Source of the DNA: FEB-25 sp963822175
GTDB lineage: Bacteria > Chloroflexota > Anaerolineae > Anaerolineales > UBA4823
Reading direction: 5' to 3'
Assembly: GCA_963822175.1 (NCBI GenBank)
Contig: CAWGGJ010000007.1
Span: 186,001-250,000 of the forward strand
Length of the DNA: 64,000 nucleotides
Shown here: positions 52,776 to 61,986 of the stretch, one piece after another
Layout: each line of letters begins with the position of its first letter
Numbering within the stretch: position 1 is the first letter of the stretch
Position numbers and translations under genes: made by a program
The notes under the pieces: generated by a model
Told to the model about the DNA's origin: nothing
Database searches by the model: none
The model's input: only the letters and a program-made list of their open reading frames with translations

Positions 52776-52800
52776 TATAATACCTCTCGTGAGAGAGGTA
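52776..52800 (+). promoter_or_regulatory. TATAAT box and GTG start codon in a palindrome loop
   Basis: TATAAT at 52776-52781 ends 7 bases before the GTG at 52789. TACCTCTC-GTGA-GAGAGGTA (52781-52800) is a perfect 8-bp inverted repeat with the start codon in its 4-base centre. Confidence 0.55.
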
Positions 52801-53697
52801 TTTATTTTTCGCCCACCTCGCCGGGCAGGGATGATCGTGCATGGAATTGCCGTGTTATTCCTGTCTGTGGTAGGTGTGTTCGGATTATGGAAGACGTTTC
52901 TTGCCGAGAGTGGTCCCATTTTCCTGATCTATTTATCAATTGTATTAATTGCAGTGGCTTTAATTCCAGTGCTTATTTACCGGATGTATGCCCTGCAAAG
53001 GGCCAGCTACACATTGGCTCGCGATGGAATCAGCTTATATTGGGGGCTTCGACGTGAGGAAATCCCAATTAATCAAGTCAGCCGGGTGGAGCCTGCTGAA
53101 CAAAAAGGAATAGCTCTCTCCAAACCTTTCCTACGTATACCGGGTGCAATTCTCGGCGCTCAATCTCAAAAGGACGGGAAAACCGTTGAATTTCTGTCTG
53201 CGCGAGCTACAGACCTGGTCATCATTCACACTCCTGATAAGGCTTTTGCCATATCACCAGCTAGTACACCTGATTTCATGCAGACTTATCGCAAGATAGC
53301 GGAATTTGGATCATTAGCTCCCATCCAGTCTGTTTCCGATTATCCAACCTTCCTGCTTTCACGCTCATGGGCAGATCGCCCGGCGCGCATTTTGTTAATT
53401 GCATGCACAGTATTGGCTATTGGATTGATCGTTTGGGTCAGCCTGAGCATTCCCGAGCATCCTATGATCTCTTTGCGTTTGAATACTGAAGGCTCTCCTG
53501 TAGAACCGGTTCCCGGGATACGCCTGTTATTGCTCCCGGTTTTAAACACTTTCTTCTACATCGCTGATCTGTTATTGGGATTATTCTTTTACCGGCGAGC
53601 AGATACTAAATCGTTGGCATACCTGATGTGGGCGGGCAGCATCCTTACCAGCTTATTATTCACAGGAGCAGTATATTTTATCCTTGAGGCTGCATAA
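52789..53697 (+). CDS. Membrane protein with a PH-like domain
   Basis: 302 residues. Two N-terminal helices (MIVHGIAVLFLSVVGVFGLW, PIFLIYLSIVLIAVALIPVL), then a bacterial PH-like segment (YTLARDGISLYWGLRREEIP, residues about 78-165) and three more helices to the C-terminus. Function unknown. GTG start with no ribosome site, read as leaderless because of the TATAAT just upstream. Followed 18 bases later by the DUF92 gene. Confidence 0.78.
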   Translation: MREVFIFRPPRRAGMIVHGIAVLFLSVVGVFGLWKTFLAESGPIFLIYLSIVLIAVALIPVLIYRMYALQRASYTLARDGISLYWGLRREEIPINQVSRVEPAEQKGIALSKPFLRIPGAILGAQSQKDGKTVEFLSARATDLVIIHTPDKAFAISPASTPDFMQTYRKIAEFGSLAPIQSVSDYPTFLLSRSWADRPARILLIACTVLAIGLIVWVSLSIPEHPMISLRLNTEGSPVEPVPGIRLLLLPVLNTFFYIADLLLGLFFYRRADTKSLAYLMWAGSILTSLLFTGAVYFILEAA

Positions 53698-53715
53698 AAT
53701 AAACGGATCGGACAA

Positions 53716-54516
53716 ATGCAGGTAACCATTGGCTTTGTATTAGCGATCATCATCGCCTTGATTGCATGGCGAGCGGGTTCACTATCACGGAGTGGAGCGT
53801 GGGCTGCTGTTCTAACGGGTGGATTGATCTTTGGCCTGGGTGGTTTACCATGGGCAGCCTTGTTGTTGACTTTTTTTATCTCTTCCAGCGCTTTATCTCG
53901 CGCATTCAGCAAGCGAAAGGCTGCCCTGGCGGAGAAGTTTTCCAAAGGAAGCCAGAGGGATTGGGGACAGGTACTGGCAAACGGCGGCCTGGGAGCATTG
54001 CTGGCCATTGGATATGCTATACCGCCCCATTATGAATGGTTATGGCTGGCATATGCAGGTGCCATGGCTGCAGTGAATGCGGATACCTGGTCAACCGAGC
54101 TGGGTGTGTTGAGCCCGGTTCCACCACGCTTGATCACCTCCGGGGCTAAAGTTGAGCGCGGCACATCCGGAGGCATCTCGCCCAGTGGGACACTGGCAGC
54201 CCTGGCAGGTGCCACCCTGGTTGGCATCATGGCAATCCTTTTTACACCTGCCCCGGCACGGATTTCCCGCCTATTGGTAATCATCCTGGCAGGTTTGGCG
54301 GGCTCATTGTTTGATTCAATCCTGGGTGCAACCATTCAGGCCATCTACTGGTGCCCTACCTGCAACAAAGAGACCGAAAGACACCCTATACATACGTGTG
54401 GCAGCCAAACAAGCCAGGTGCGTGGCTGGTCGTGGATCAATAATGATGTGGTTAATTTCGGATGTTCAATGTTTGGAGCAATTACGGCAGCTGGAATTTG
54501 GCTTTTTATTCTGTGA
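53716..54516 (+). CDS. DUF92 family membrane protein
   Basis: 266 residues, about seven membrane helices. Family marks: NGGLGALLAIGYA, NADTWSTELGVLS and RGTSGGISPSGTLAALAGA (the conserved GTSGGxSxxGT motif), then CPTCNKETERHPIHTCG. Eukaryotic relatives (VTE6) phosphorylate phytyl-phosphate, so an isoprenoid phosphate kinase role is possible. Convergent with moaA. Confidence 0.9.
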   Translation: MQVTIGFVLAIIIALIAWRAGSLSRSGAWAAVLTGGLIFGLGGLPWAALLLTFFISSSALSRAFSKRKAALAEKFSKGSQRDWGQVLANGGLGALLAIGYAIPPHYEWLWLAYAGAMAAVNADTWSTELGVLSPVPPRLITSGAKVERGTSGGISPSGTLAALAGATLVGIMAILFTPAPARISRLLVIILAGLAGSLFDSILGATIQAIYWCPTCNKETERHPIHTCGSQTSQVRGWSWINNDVVNFGCSMFGAITAAGIWLFIL

Positions 54517-54526
54517 TCTTCACCAG

Positions 54527-55508
54527 TTAACCCCCAATTTCACTCATCTCGCGGTTGCGGGGAATAATCCCTTGTGCCAAGCCATGTCCCCAGGGTTTAA
54601 GCCAGAGCGCATCGATAACAAGTTGGCGAAGCTCACCCGTGGTCGCGCCCCTGCGCAGCGGGGTGAGTAAATCCACTTCACCTTCCCTGAGAAGGCACAA
54701 GCGCAAGCGCCCATCGGCAGTCAGGCGCGCCCGCGTGCATGAATGGCAAAACGGCAAACTGACCGAAGAGATAAAACCGATATCTCCCTGAGCTTCTGGC
54801 AAGCGGTAGATGCGGGCTTCTCCATCCAGATCGCCACCATTGACTGGCTCCAGCGGATCCAATGTTGATTCGATGATATGGCGCATCTCGGTGGCAGTCA
54901 CCAATTGAGATGTCTGGAAATCGTTGCTTTGCTCCAAAAGGCATCATCTCGATAAAACGGATCTGCCATGGATGCTCAAGGGTGAGACGCGCCAGGTCGG
55001 TCATATCCGCCTCGTTATAATCACGTACCACCACGGCATTGATCTTGATGGGAGTAAGCCCAGCCGCCTCAGCGGCATGAATGCCTGACCAAACATCCTC
55101 CAGGGAACCCCAACGAGTGAGGGTCTGAAATTTATCCGGATCTAGCGTATCCAGGCTGATGTTCACCCGTTGTAAACCAGCCTGCGCCAATGGGTGTGCC
55201 ATGCGTGAAAGCAGCACACCGTTCGTTGTCATCGTCAGTGTGTCGACGCCGGGTGTACTGGCAATCTGCTGCACCAGGTCAACTACGTGGTAACGAATCG
55301 TCGGCTCCCCCCCAGTGAGGCGAATCTTATCAAATCCCAGCCCGGTGAACACCTTCACCAGGGTGATGACTTCGTCGTCCTGCATTAATTCAGCGGATGG
55401 CTGGAACACCACCTCCTCGGGCATGCAGTACAAACAACGCAAGTTGCAGTGATCTGTCAGGCTGATGCGTAAATAGTGAAGTTGTCGTCCAAAATGATCA
55501 AGTGCCAT
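54527..55508 (-). pseudogene. moaA: GTP 3',8-cyclase MoaA, frameshifted
   Basis: First step of molybdenum cofactor synthesis. The front part has the radical-SAM cluster CNLRCLYC (residues 17-24), GGEPTIR and NISLDTL. At RFIEMMPFG the frame continues into a dead end, while the next frame, one base later, holds the rest: EQSNDFQTSQLV, the second cluster CHSCTRARLTADGRLRLCL and the C-terminal GG (EIGG) that MoaA needs. CCTTTTGGAGC minus one T or G restores a protein of about 326 residues. No other molybdenum cofactor genes are in the window. Confidence 0.88.
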
Positions 55509-55564
55509 GATATAACCATCAATACCAGTAAAGAAAAAATATTATAGCATTAATCCAACCAGGT

Positions 55565-56095
55565 TTAAATCTGGGCTTTCAGAGCTGCATGAATCTCAGG
55601 GTGGATGACCCATTCTCCATTTACCAGAACTTGTTGATCCCATGGGAAAATGATTAACTCATCACTCAATAGGATTGAGATTTGGGGAAGAGGGCTTGCC
55701 CAGGTATGGCTTACCAGACAGGCAGTCACCACCTGTACCGCTCCCAAGGAGATGGCACTCTCCGCCACCATGGCCAACGTTTGGCCGGAATCTGCGATCT
55801 CGTCGATGATCACGACAACTTTCCCAGCCACGTCGGGTGGTACAGGCACTTTCCACACGGGCTGCTGATAAAGAACTCTATCATCCACACGGCGGGTGAG
55901 GCGGATGGGGAATAACTCACAGCGCAGGCTGCAAGCCACTGCAGTGGCAGGGAATAAACCTGCCCGTGCAACCCCCAGGATCGCTTGTGGTTGAAATGGC
56001 ACCACAAGCTCAGCCAAGTGTTTAGCCAGGCTGGCAAAATCATCCCAGGAAATTTGCCTCACCCCGAAGCGATGGGCATAATCGTAACTTTTCAT
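55565..56095 (-). CDS. Phosphoribosyltransferase family protein
   Basis: 176 residues. PRPP-binding motif VVVIIDEIADSGQTL (residues about 93-107) and the N-terminal ILGVARAGLFPATAVA loop place it near HGPRT/xanthine phosphoribosyltransferases. The base acceptor is unknown. Overlaps the DinB gene by 4 bases (ATGA). Confidence 0.9.
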   Translation of the reverse strand: MKSYDYAHRFGVRQISWDDFASLAKHLAELVVPFQPQAILGVARAGLFPATAVACSLRCELFPIRLTRRVDDRVLYQQPVWKVPVPPDVAGKVVVIIDEIADSGQTLAMVAESAISLGAVQVVTACLVSHTWASPLPQISILLSDELIIFPWDQQVLVNGEWVIHPEIHAALKAQI

Positions 56096-56781
56096 AACAA
56101 CTTTTGAATATGGGTGATATGGTCGTATTCATGCCAGACCGCCCGCCGTAACAGCTTGCGTGGGCTCCAAAATTCACCGCCAGCACCAACCACCTGTTTT
56201 GAGCCCGCTAAGCCTGGTAAAACTTCCACCAACCGCCCTCGCACCTTGTCCAGGCGTTCCAATGGTTGCTCCGGGACCAGGTCGCGCGCAAAAGCAAGTC
56301 CGAGTCGGTCCAGGTACCACCATTCGGCACCCCCGATGTGCTTGAGGATGCCGGCGATGCTCCAGCGCTCCTTGGGGTAGGTGCGCTCCAGGATCTCCCC
56401 ACTTAAGGAACTAACCGTTTTCAGCAACTGCTCGCGCCCCCAGCTGAGGAGCAAAAGACCATGTCGAATATCTTCTTCATTCAAAGGTATCCAGTCGTTT
56501 CGGAACCAGGCATTCACCTCATAGCCATGCTCTGCGAGATCATAATCATCGTTGATCGTGTAGCACTCCCAGGTTTCGTCCAGTTTATATTCAGTATCGC
56601 CTCCCGGCAGCCAGCTATCGGAGGTGTGGGCGGCAATCCATCCCCGGTAACCCAGCACCGCCTCAGGGACAGCTTCCAATGCAGCCGCGCCATCGACACC
56701 ATAGGAAAAGCAACCCGGGTGCCCCAATACCCAGGCTTGCGAGCGACCTTCGGTATTATTTTCCAATCCGATACGGAACAT
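56092..56781 (-). CDS. DinB-family protein with HicB-like N-terminus
   Basis: 229 residues. Residues 1-50 look HicB-like (FRIGLENNTEGRSQAWVLG, then FSYGVDGAAALEAVPEAV). The rest is a four-helix DinB domain with the metal-ligand histidines in ILKHIGGAEWWYL and RAVWHEYDHITHIQ. DinB-fold proteins are metal-dependent thiol transferases or hydrolases; role unknown. GATAGGAGGATTAGT precedes the ATG. Confidence 0.83.
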   Translation of the reverse strand: MFRIGLENNTEGRSQAWVLGHPGCFSYGVDGAAALEAVPEAVLGYRGWIAAHTSDSWLPGGDTEYKLDETWECYTINDDYDLAEHGYEVNAWFRNDWIPLNEEDIRHGLLLLSWGREQLLKTVSSLSGEILERTYPKERWSIAGILKHIGGAEWWYLDRLGLAFARDLVPEQPLERLDKVRGRLVEVLPGLAGSKQVVGAGGEFWSPRKLLRRAVWHEYDHITHIQKLL

Positions 56782-56791
56782 ACTAATCCTC

Positions 56792-57268
56792 CTATCCCGT
56801 CAGCTGAACCAATTTTCCTCCGGTCATCCGCATCAAGTCAGCAGGCGTCAGGCGAAAGACAGCATGGGGAGTGCCTGCAGCAGCCCATATTTCCGGGTAT
56901 TGCAGCAGGCTGGTGTCAATGAAAGTTTCGATCTGCTCGGTATGACCCACAGGAGGCACACCTCCAATGACAAAACCGGTGCGCTGGCGGACAAAATCAG
57001 CATCGGCTTTGCCAATCGCTTCGCCAATCAATGTTTCTATCACCTTTTCGTTTACCCGGTTAGGTCCACTGGCGATGACCATGATCGGACGTTGGCTTGC
57101 AAGTGCCCGGAAGATGATCGACTTGGCAATTTGACCCACCTGGCATCCAATTGCCTGGGCTGCTTCTACAGAGGTACGGGTTGAATCAGGGAGCTCAACA
57201 ACATCAAGCTGCATGCCAATGGCGTTCAAGGCTTGTTGAACTTTCTGTGCGCTTGGGCTCAAGCTCAT
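56792..57268 (-). CDS. YbaK/EbsC-family aminoacyl-tRNA deacylase
   Basis: 158 residues. Family marks: SVEAAQAIGCQVGQIAKSII (conserved Lys in the active site), TGFVIGGVPPVGHTE and AGTPHAVFRLTPADLMRMT. Relatives clear mischarged Cys-tRNA-Pro or Ala-tRNA-Pro. GGAGGATTTT precedes the ATG. Starts a run of four same-direction genes (YbaK, DinB, phosphoribosyltransferase, moaA). Confidence 0.92.
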   Translation of the reverse strand: MSLSPSAQKVQQALNAIGMQLDVVELPDSTRTSVEAAQAIGCQVGQIAKSIIFRALASQRPIMVIASGPNRVNEKVIETLIGEAIGKADADFVRQRTGFVIGGVPPVGHTEQIETFIDTSLLQYPEIWAAAGTPHAVFRLTPADLMRMTGGKLVQLTG

Positions 57269-57304
57269 AAAATCCTCCGGTGGGGGGTTAAACCACTCCC
57301 CACA

Positions 57305-58291
57305 TTACATCCACTTTCTAAATCTCATCCAGGTGAACATCGTTATGGGTGTACCCAGAACCACAATCATCATCACGATAAAAGCGAAGTTACTCGTCCA
57401 TGGGATTAATTTCTCCGAGGTTGGTTGGAAGAAATTCATCCCGTAAAAACCAACAACGAATGAAATCGGCATGAACAGGGTAGTAATCAGGGTAAGTGTC
57501 TTCATGATCTCATTCATGCGGTTGTTGATCACCGAGAGGTAGGTGTCCAATACCCCACCTACAAGATCACGCAAGCTCTCGGAGATATCATGTAAGCGGA
57601 CCAGGTGATCATATACATCCCGGAAGTACACCCGGTCTTTGGCATCGATCACAGCATAATCGTCGCGTGCCAATTTATTCAGTACCTCGCGCAAGGGGGA
57701 TAATACCCGCCGCAGATGAAGCGTGGCTCGTTTGAGAGTAAAAATCTTCTGCACCATCTCTGTGGATGGGTTGCCAAGCACCTCGCCTTCAACCAATTCG
57801 ATCTCTTCATCAAGGTTTTCTACGACCTGCATATAGTCGACGATCAATTCGTCAGTTAACTTATACAACACATGATCTGCACCGCGTTTAAAATGACGAG
57901 AATCCTTCTTACACATGTCCCAAACCCGGTCGAGTGCCTGGATGGGTAAATCATGGTGCGTGACAATATAATTATCACCCAGGAAGACATCCAACTCGAT
58001 TGATTCAATATCATCCTCACCGCTGGTGAAGCTGATGGCATTCATGGCAATGTATAAATATTGCTCCCAATCATCCACCTTGGGTACATGGGTTTCACGC
58101 AGGGCATCATCCACTGCCAGGGGGTGAAATTGAAATATCTGCAGTAGAATTTTTTCCGAAGGCTCAGGTTCCTCACCTGAAAAATCAACCCAGAGGACTC
58201 CTGCCTTGTCCTGGATGGCAGCAGCATAGTCAGCGGGCACAATTTCAGTCAGCAGATCCCCGTTCCCCTTGTAGTAGATCGCATGAAGCAT
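57305..58291 (-). CDS. corA: CorA-type magnesium/cobalt channel
   Basis: 328 residues from the ATG at 58291 with GGAGGAAAT in front (58318 also open). A large cytosolic N-domain, a long helix, then two membrane helices with the signature GMN in FYGMNFFQPTSEK between them, and a basic C-terminus (MRFRKWM). Forms homopentameric Mg2+ channels. Third Mg2+-related locus in the window. A TATAAT lies at 58356-58351. Confidence 0.95.
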   Translation of the reverse strand: MLHAIYYKGNGDLLTEIVPADYAAAIQDKAGVLWVDFSGEEPEPSEKILLQIFQFHPLAVDDALRETHVPKVDDWEQYLYIAMNAISFTSGEDDIESIELDVFLGDNYIVTHHDLPIQALDRVWDMCKKDSRHFKRGADHVLYKLTDELIVDYMQVVENLDEEIELVEGEVLGNPSTEMVQKIFTLKRATLHLRRVLSPLREVLNKLARDDYAVIDAKDRVYFRDVYDHLVRLHDISESLRDLVGGVLDTYLSVINNRMNEIMKTLTLITTLFMPISFVVGFYGMNFFQPTSEKLIPWTSNFAFIVMMIVVLGTPITMFTWMRFRKWM

Positions 58292-58350
58292 ATTTCCTCC
58301 GCATGGAAACTCTGGCAATAGCGTGTGATGTGATTAACGGTTCAAGGTAA

Positions 58351-58356
58351 ATTATA
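58351..58356 (-). promoter_or_regulatory. -10 box of corA
   Basis: TATAAT on the minus strand, about 60 bases before the corA start; the -35 position falls inside the rplS terminator and is poor. Confidence 0.5.
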
Positions 58357-58360
58357 CGTT

Positions 58361-58394
58361 AAAAAGAAAGGGTGCAGCAATGCTCGCTGCACCC
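58361..58394 (-). terminator. Terminator of rplS
   Basis: Minus strand GGGTGCAGC-GAGCATT-GCTGCACCC followed by TTTCTTTTT, 25 bases after the rplS stop. Confidence 0.88.
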
Positions 58395-58417
58395 GGATAA
58401 ATCTACGCAAATATGAA

Positions 58418-58768
58418 TCAGGCAGAAAATTTTTGTTTGAGGCGGGCGTTTTTCCCGGTTCGCTCACGCAGATGATAGAGTTTTGCCCGGCGCACCTGTG
58501 AATGTCGCTGGACAACCACTTTTTCTAATCGCGGTGAACGGGTGAGAAATGTTCGCTCGACACCGATGCCGTTGCTGGCGATACGGCGAACCGTGAAGGT
58601 GGCATCATTGCCACGTGCTCTCTGGCGGATAATCGTCCCTCGGAATTCCTGGATTCGCTCGGTATTACCTTCCTTGATACGGATGTGCACACTGACCATA
58701 TCACCAGGGCGCAATTGGGGGATATTGGGATTTACAGGTTGTTCAACGGATTTCATTAGATCGTTCAT
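58418..58768 (-). CDS. rplS: Ribosomal protein L19
   Basis: 116 residues from the ATG at 58768 (frame open to 58816). LRPGDMVSVHIRIKEGNTER and FRGTIIRQRARGNDATFTVR are diagnostic; sits at the 30S-50S interface. In many bacteria rplS follows trmD directly; here RluA and MFS genes lie between. Confidence 0.97.
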   Translation of the reverse strand: MNDLMKSVEQPVNPNIPQLRPGDMVSVHIRIKEGNTERIQEFRGTIIRQRARGNDATFTVRRIASNGIGVERTFLTRSPRLEKVVVQRHSQVRRAKLYHLRERTGKNARLKQKFSA

Positions 58769-58940
58769 GGTGTTACACCTTTCCAAAGAGAACATGATAA
58801 TTGCAATTTTGAACACAAAGCCGCCAGAGGCGGCGCGGTCGTGGATTATAACATGCCCATTTAAATTTGGGAAGGAGCTATTTGAGGGTTGTCATTGTTG
58901 CTCCAAACAACCTGCCAGCATCAAATGATGACCCTCATGC

Positions 58941-59648
58941 TTAATTGCTGCTCCTCGCACGCAACTCCTGGAGGATCGCATCCCACGCCAGTGGATAAGG
59001 AGCTTCGAATTTCAGCCTCTCACCGGAAAGGGGATGCGTGATCTCAAGAGATTTCGCATGCAGCCCCATCCCGTTGGTGAGGTTTAGGTCTGCTGCAACC
59101 TCCTGCTGGACCTGAGAAATTTTCCGGGGATACAATTTATCACCTACGATGAAGAGACCCAGAGACGAGAGATGCGCACGAATTTGATGGGTGCGTCCGG
59201 TCTGGGGTACAGCTTGCAGCAGACAATAACGGTCAAAACGTTCCAAAATTTCAAGGTGCGTTACCGCAGGCTTTCCGGCTTGCAGGTCAACTATCGTGCG
59301 GTGACTGCGATCCCCATTGGGGCGTAAAGGTAGATCGATGGTGTGCTCGGTCCAGGCAGGGGTGCCAACGACCAAGGCATGGTATACCTTGCGCACCAGG
59401 TGGCGCTCAAATTGTGTGTTGAGAGACCGGTGAGCTGATGGAGAGCGCGCTAAGACCAAAACCCCGCTGGTTTCCTTGTCGAGCCGGTGAACAATCCACA
59501 AACGACCTGCGGGTGACTCCATCAAGCTTTTTACGTGAGGAAGGGTGGGATCATATCCATCCGGCAGGGTAGACAACCCTGCTGGCTTGTTGATAACCAG
59601 CAGGGCTGCATCATTATAAAGCACCTGTATCCCAACAGATTGGCACAT
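58941..59648 (-). CDS. RluA-family pseudouridine synthase
   Basis: 235 residues. Catalytic Asp in HRLDKETSG (about residue 56), also the QTGRTHQIRAHL motif and LHAKSLEITHP. No S4 domain at the N-terminus, as in the short RluA group. Converts one or more uridines of rRNA or tRNA; target unknown. Confidence 0.93.
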   Translation of the reverse strand: MCQSVGIQVLYNDAALLVINKPAGLSTLPDGYDPTLPHVKSLMESPAGRLWIVHRLDKETSGVLVLARSPSAHRSLNTQFERHLVRKVYHALVVGTPAWTEHTIDLPLRPNGDRSHRTIVDLQAGKPAVTHLEILERFDRYCLLQAVPQTGRTHQIRAHLSSLGLFIVGDKLYPRKISQVQQEVAADLNLTNGMGLHAKSLEITHPLSGERLKFEAPYPLAWDAILQELRARSSN

Positions 59649-59666
59649 TTCAAATCTTAATCGAGT

Positions 59667-60944
59667 TTAATCGCCAGCTACTCCTCCTGCAGAAAGTGGT
59701 GGAGGGGCTGCTTCACCACGCTTGACACCCATCATCATGATGAAAGCCAAGATCATAAAGATTGGTGCGGCGATCATGGTGGTGCTGTAGTTACTCCCAG
59801 AAAGCTGGATGATGAAGCCATTAAGGTTCGGACCAGCAATCGCGGCCAGGGTGGAGAACAGGTAATATAAACCCGTATAAGTACCCACACGGGAGAGGGT
59901 AGTCATATCAACCACCATGGGGAGTGAGTTGATGTTGATGAAAGCCCATGCCATTCCAGCGAACATAAGGATCAAGCCAACGACCGGCACTTCTCCTAAC
60001 ACAGGCAGTTTCGTGAGCACAGTAGTGAGCGTTGCAACCGGCACGAGGTACATTGCCAGCATACAAATCGTCATGATCACTATACCAATAGAAATGGTGA
60101 TTCGCCGCCCGATGCGGCTGCCAAGATAGCCGGACGGTAGGGCAAAAATCACAAATAAGAGCGAAAGTTGACCCAACAGGCGAGCCCCATCAGCTTCGTC
60201 CATTTGAAGATGATTTTTAGCATACAGGGTAAAGAAAGCCTCCACGGCATTGTAGGCGACGAACCAGAAGAAAATCGCCAGGAAGATGCGCAGGGCACTT
60301 CGATCCGGGTCGGTCAGAATTGTCCTCAGGCTCTCAACCATGCCAGGCTTTTCTTCCCCGCTATCTTCAGGTATTTTGGGCTCGCGGATAAAAATGAATA
60401 CCAGCAAGGCTGCCAGAATTACCAGGGCAGACCCAAGCCAGAAAGGATAAGAAGGATTCATCTTGTAGAGGATCGAGCCACCAAGGAAGGCGATAATCGA
60501 TCCCAGCCCACCCATAAAGTTAATCACGCCGTTGGCCTGGGAGCGGTTCTGTGATGGAGTGATATCTGGCATCAGTGCAACCACGGGGGTACGCCAAAAC
60601 GCCATGCTCAAAATCAGGGTGGTGGTGCAGGCGACAAACAGTGGAAGTACTGCTGCCAAAGGGATGAGACCGAACGCAATGGCACCAATTGGGGCGCAAA
60701 TCAAGATAAAGGGCATACGCCGACCAATTGGAGTACGCAATCGGTCGGACCAGGCTCCCACGGGCGGCTGGATGAAGAGCGCAGCGACATTATCCAGGGC
60801 CATGAAAAAGCCGATCAGGGCTGGCGGTAGCCCAAACTTGTCCTGCAGAAAAATGGGTACAAACGCATTATATGTAGCCCAAATGACACTAACGCCAAAG
60901 AAGCCAAACCCGAGCAGAAAGATCTTGCCATAGTTGAAGCGCAT
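59667..60944 (-). CDS. MFS transporter (SLC45/sugar-transporter-like)
   Basis: 425 residues, 12 helices. DRLRTPIGRRMPFIL (after helix 2) is the motif of the SLC45/plant sucrose and GPH-like group, and DMTTLSRVGTYTGLYYLFST is its mirror in the second half. A glycoside or sugar substrate is possible. CAGGAGGTTGGC precedes the ATG. Confidence 0.88.
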   Translation of the reverse strand: MRFNYGKIFLLGFGFFGVSVIWATYNAFVPIFLQDKFGLPPALIGFFMALDNVAALFIQPPVGAWSDRLRTPIGRRMPFILICAPIGAIAFGLIPLAAVLPLFVACTTTLILSMAFWRTPVVALMPDITPSQNRSQANGVINFMGGLGSIIAFLGGSILYKMNPSYPFWLGSALVILAALLVFIFIREPKIPEDSGEEKPGMVESLRTILTDPDRSALRIFLAIFFWFVAYNAVEAFFTLYAKNHLQMDEADGARLLGQLSLLFVIFALPSGYLGSRIGRRITISIGIVIMTICMLAMYLVPVATLTTVLTKLPVLGEVPVVGLILMFAGMAWAFININSLPMVVDMTTLSRVGTYTGLYYLFSTLAAIAGPNLNGFIIQLSGSNYSTTMIAAPIFMILAFIMMMGVKRGEAAPPPLSAGGVAGD

Positions 60945-61000
60945 GCCAACCTCCTGGTCTTATAAGTATGTATTTTCGTAATACCAGCCACCAAGGGCTG

Positions 61001-61747
61001 TTATTTATCTTGTAACTCCAAACTCTTTAGAAAGTCGCGGTCTTTATCCGCGAGATTCGCCTTCTCTAACAGGTCGGGGCGGCGCTGCCTGGTGCGTAAC
61101 AAAGCCTGCTGGCGGCGCCAGGTGGCAATACGCCCATGGTCCCCGGAAAGCAGGATATCCGGAACACGCCAGCCACGAAATTCAGGTGGGCGGGTATATT
61201 GGGGATATTCCAGCAGGCCAGTGGCATGGGAATCATCCCAGGCACCTTCAGGGTCACCCAGTGCACCGGGAAGGAGGCGGGTGATGGCATCGATTAAGAC
61301 CAATGCAGGGAGCTCACCTCCACTGAGCACATAATCTCCGATGGAGATCTCGTCAGTCACCAGATGCTCGAGTACACGTTCATCTACCCCTTCATAACGA
61401 CCACAGAGCAACGCCAGGTGGGACTGGTGTGAGAGCTCTTCCGCCACCGCCTGGTTAAATACCCTGCCCTGGGGAGAGAGAAGTATCACCGGGCATTGGG
61501 GCGGTGCCCCAAGTACAGCCTCAACCGCAGTAAAAATAGGCTCCGGCTTCATCACCATCCCCCCACCGCCGCCATACGGCATATCATCGCAGACATGATG
61601 CCGGTCGGTGGTCCAGTCACGAATGTTATACAGCTGGACTTCAACCAGGTGGCTCCCCTGAGCGCGTTGCAGGATGCTCGCCTCCAGGTAGGGAGTGAAG
61701 ACTTCTGGAAAAAGCGTGAAAACATCAAAGTGCAGGGGTGTAGGCAT
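61001..61747 (-). CDS. trmD: tRNA (guanine37-N1)-methyltransferase
   Basis: 248 residues. Makes m1G37 in tRNAs reading CNN codons. Knot motifs: DDMPYGGGGGMVMKPEPIF, LLCGRYEGVDERVLEH, SIGDYVLSGGELPALVLID; the catalytic Asp is in the flexible linker (DPEGAWDDSHATG). Only a weak ribosome site (AAAG). Confidence 0.97.
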   Translation of the reverse strand: MPTPLHFDVFTLFPEVFTPYLEASILQRAQGSHLVEVQLYNIRDWTTDRHHVCDDMPYGGGGGMVMKPEPIFTAVEAVLGAPPQCPVILLSPQGRVFNQAVAEELSHQSHLALLCGRYEGVDERVLEHLVTDEISIGDYVLSGGELPALVLIDAITRLLPGALGDPEGAWDDSHATGLLEYPQYTRPPEFRGWRVPDILLSGDHGRIATWRRQQALLRTRQRRPDLLEKANLADKDRDFLKSLELQDK

Positions 61748-61808
61748 TAAATTATCTTTCTATTTTCGTTAAGTTAGCCTGGCAAGGCAGGGCAAATTAT
61801 ATTTTCGT

Positions 61809-61983
61809 TCACATTAATTTTCCACCCAGCTGCAGGAAAATTAACAGGTACAGCCCAACAATAAATATGGAAGAAAATAAGCCACAGACCCCGTTCGTGA
61901 GGCCTGGGATGGGAAGGGTTTACATCACTCAGCCTGAGTCGAGCTTCATTCTCCATTGTCGTGGCTTCTTCCCTGGTCTTCAA
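61809..61983 (-). pseudogene. Small single-pass membrane protein, frameshifted
   Basis: From 61983 (TTG) or 61956 (ATG) the frame reads ENEARLRLSDVNPSHPRPHE, then GLWLIFF; shifting one base there gives FIVGLYLLIFLQLGGKLM and TGA at 61811-61809, together a plausible membrane helix. Removing one C from TTCC restores it. Alternatively this is chance. Lies just after the M1-type peptidase gene. Confidence 0.35.
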
Positions 61984-61986
61984 CGC

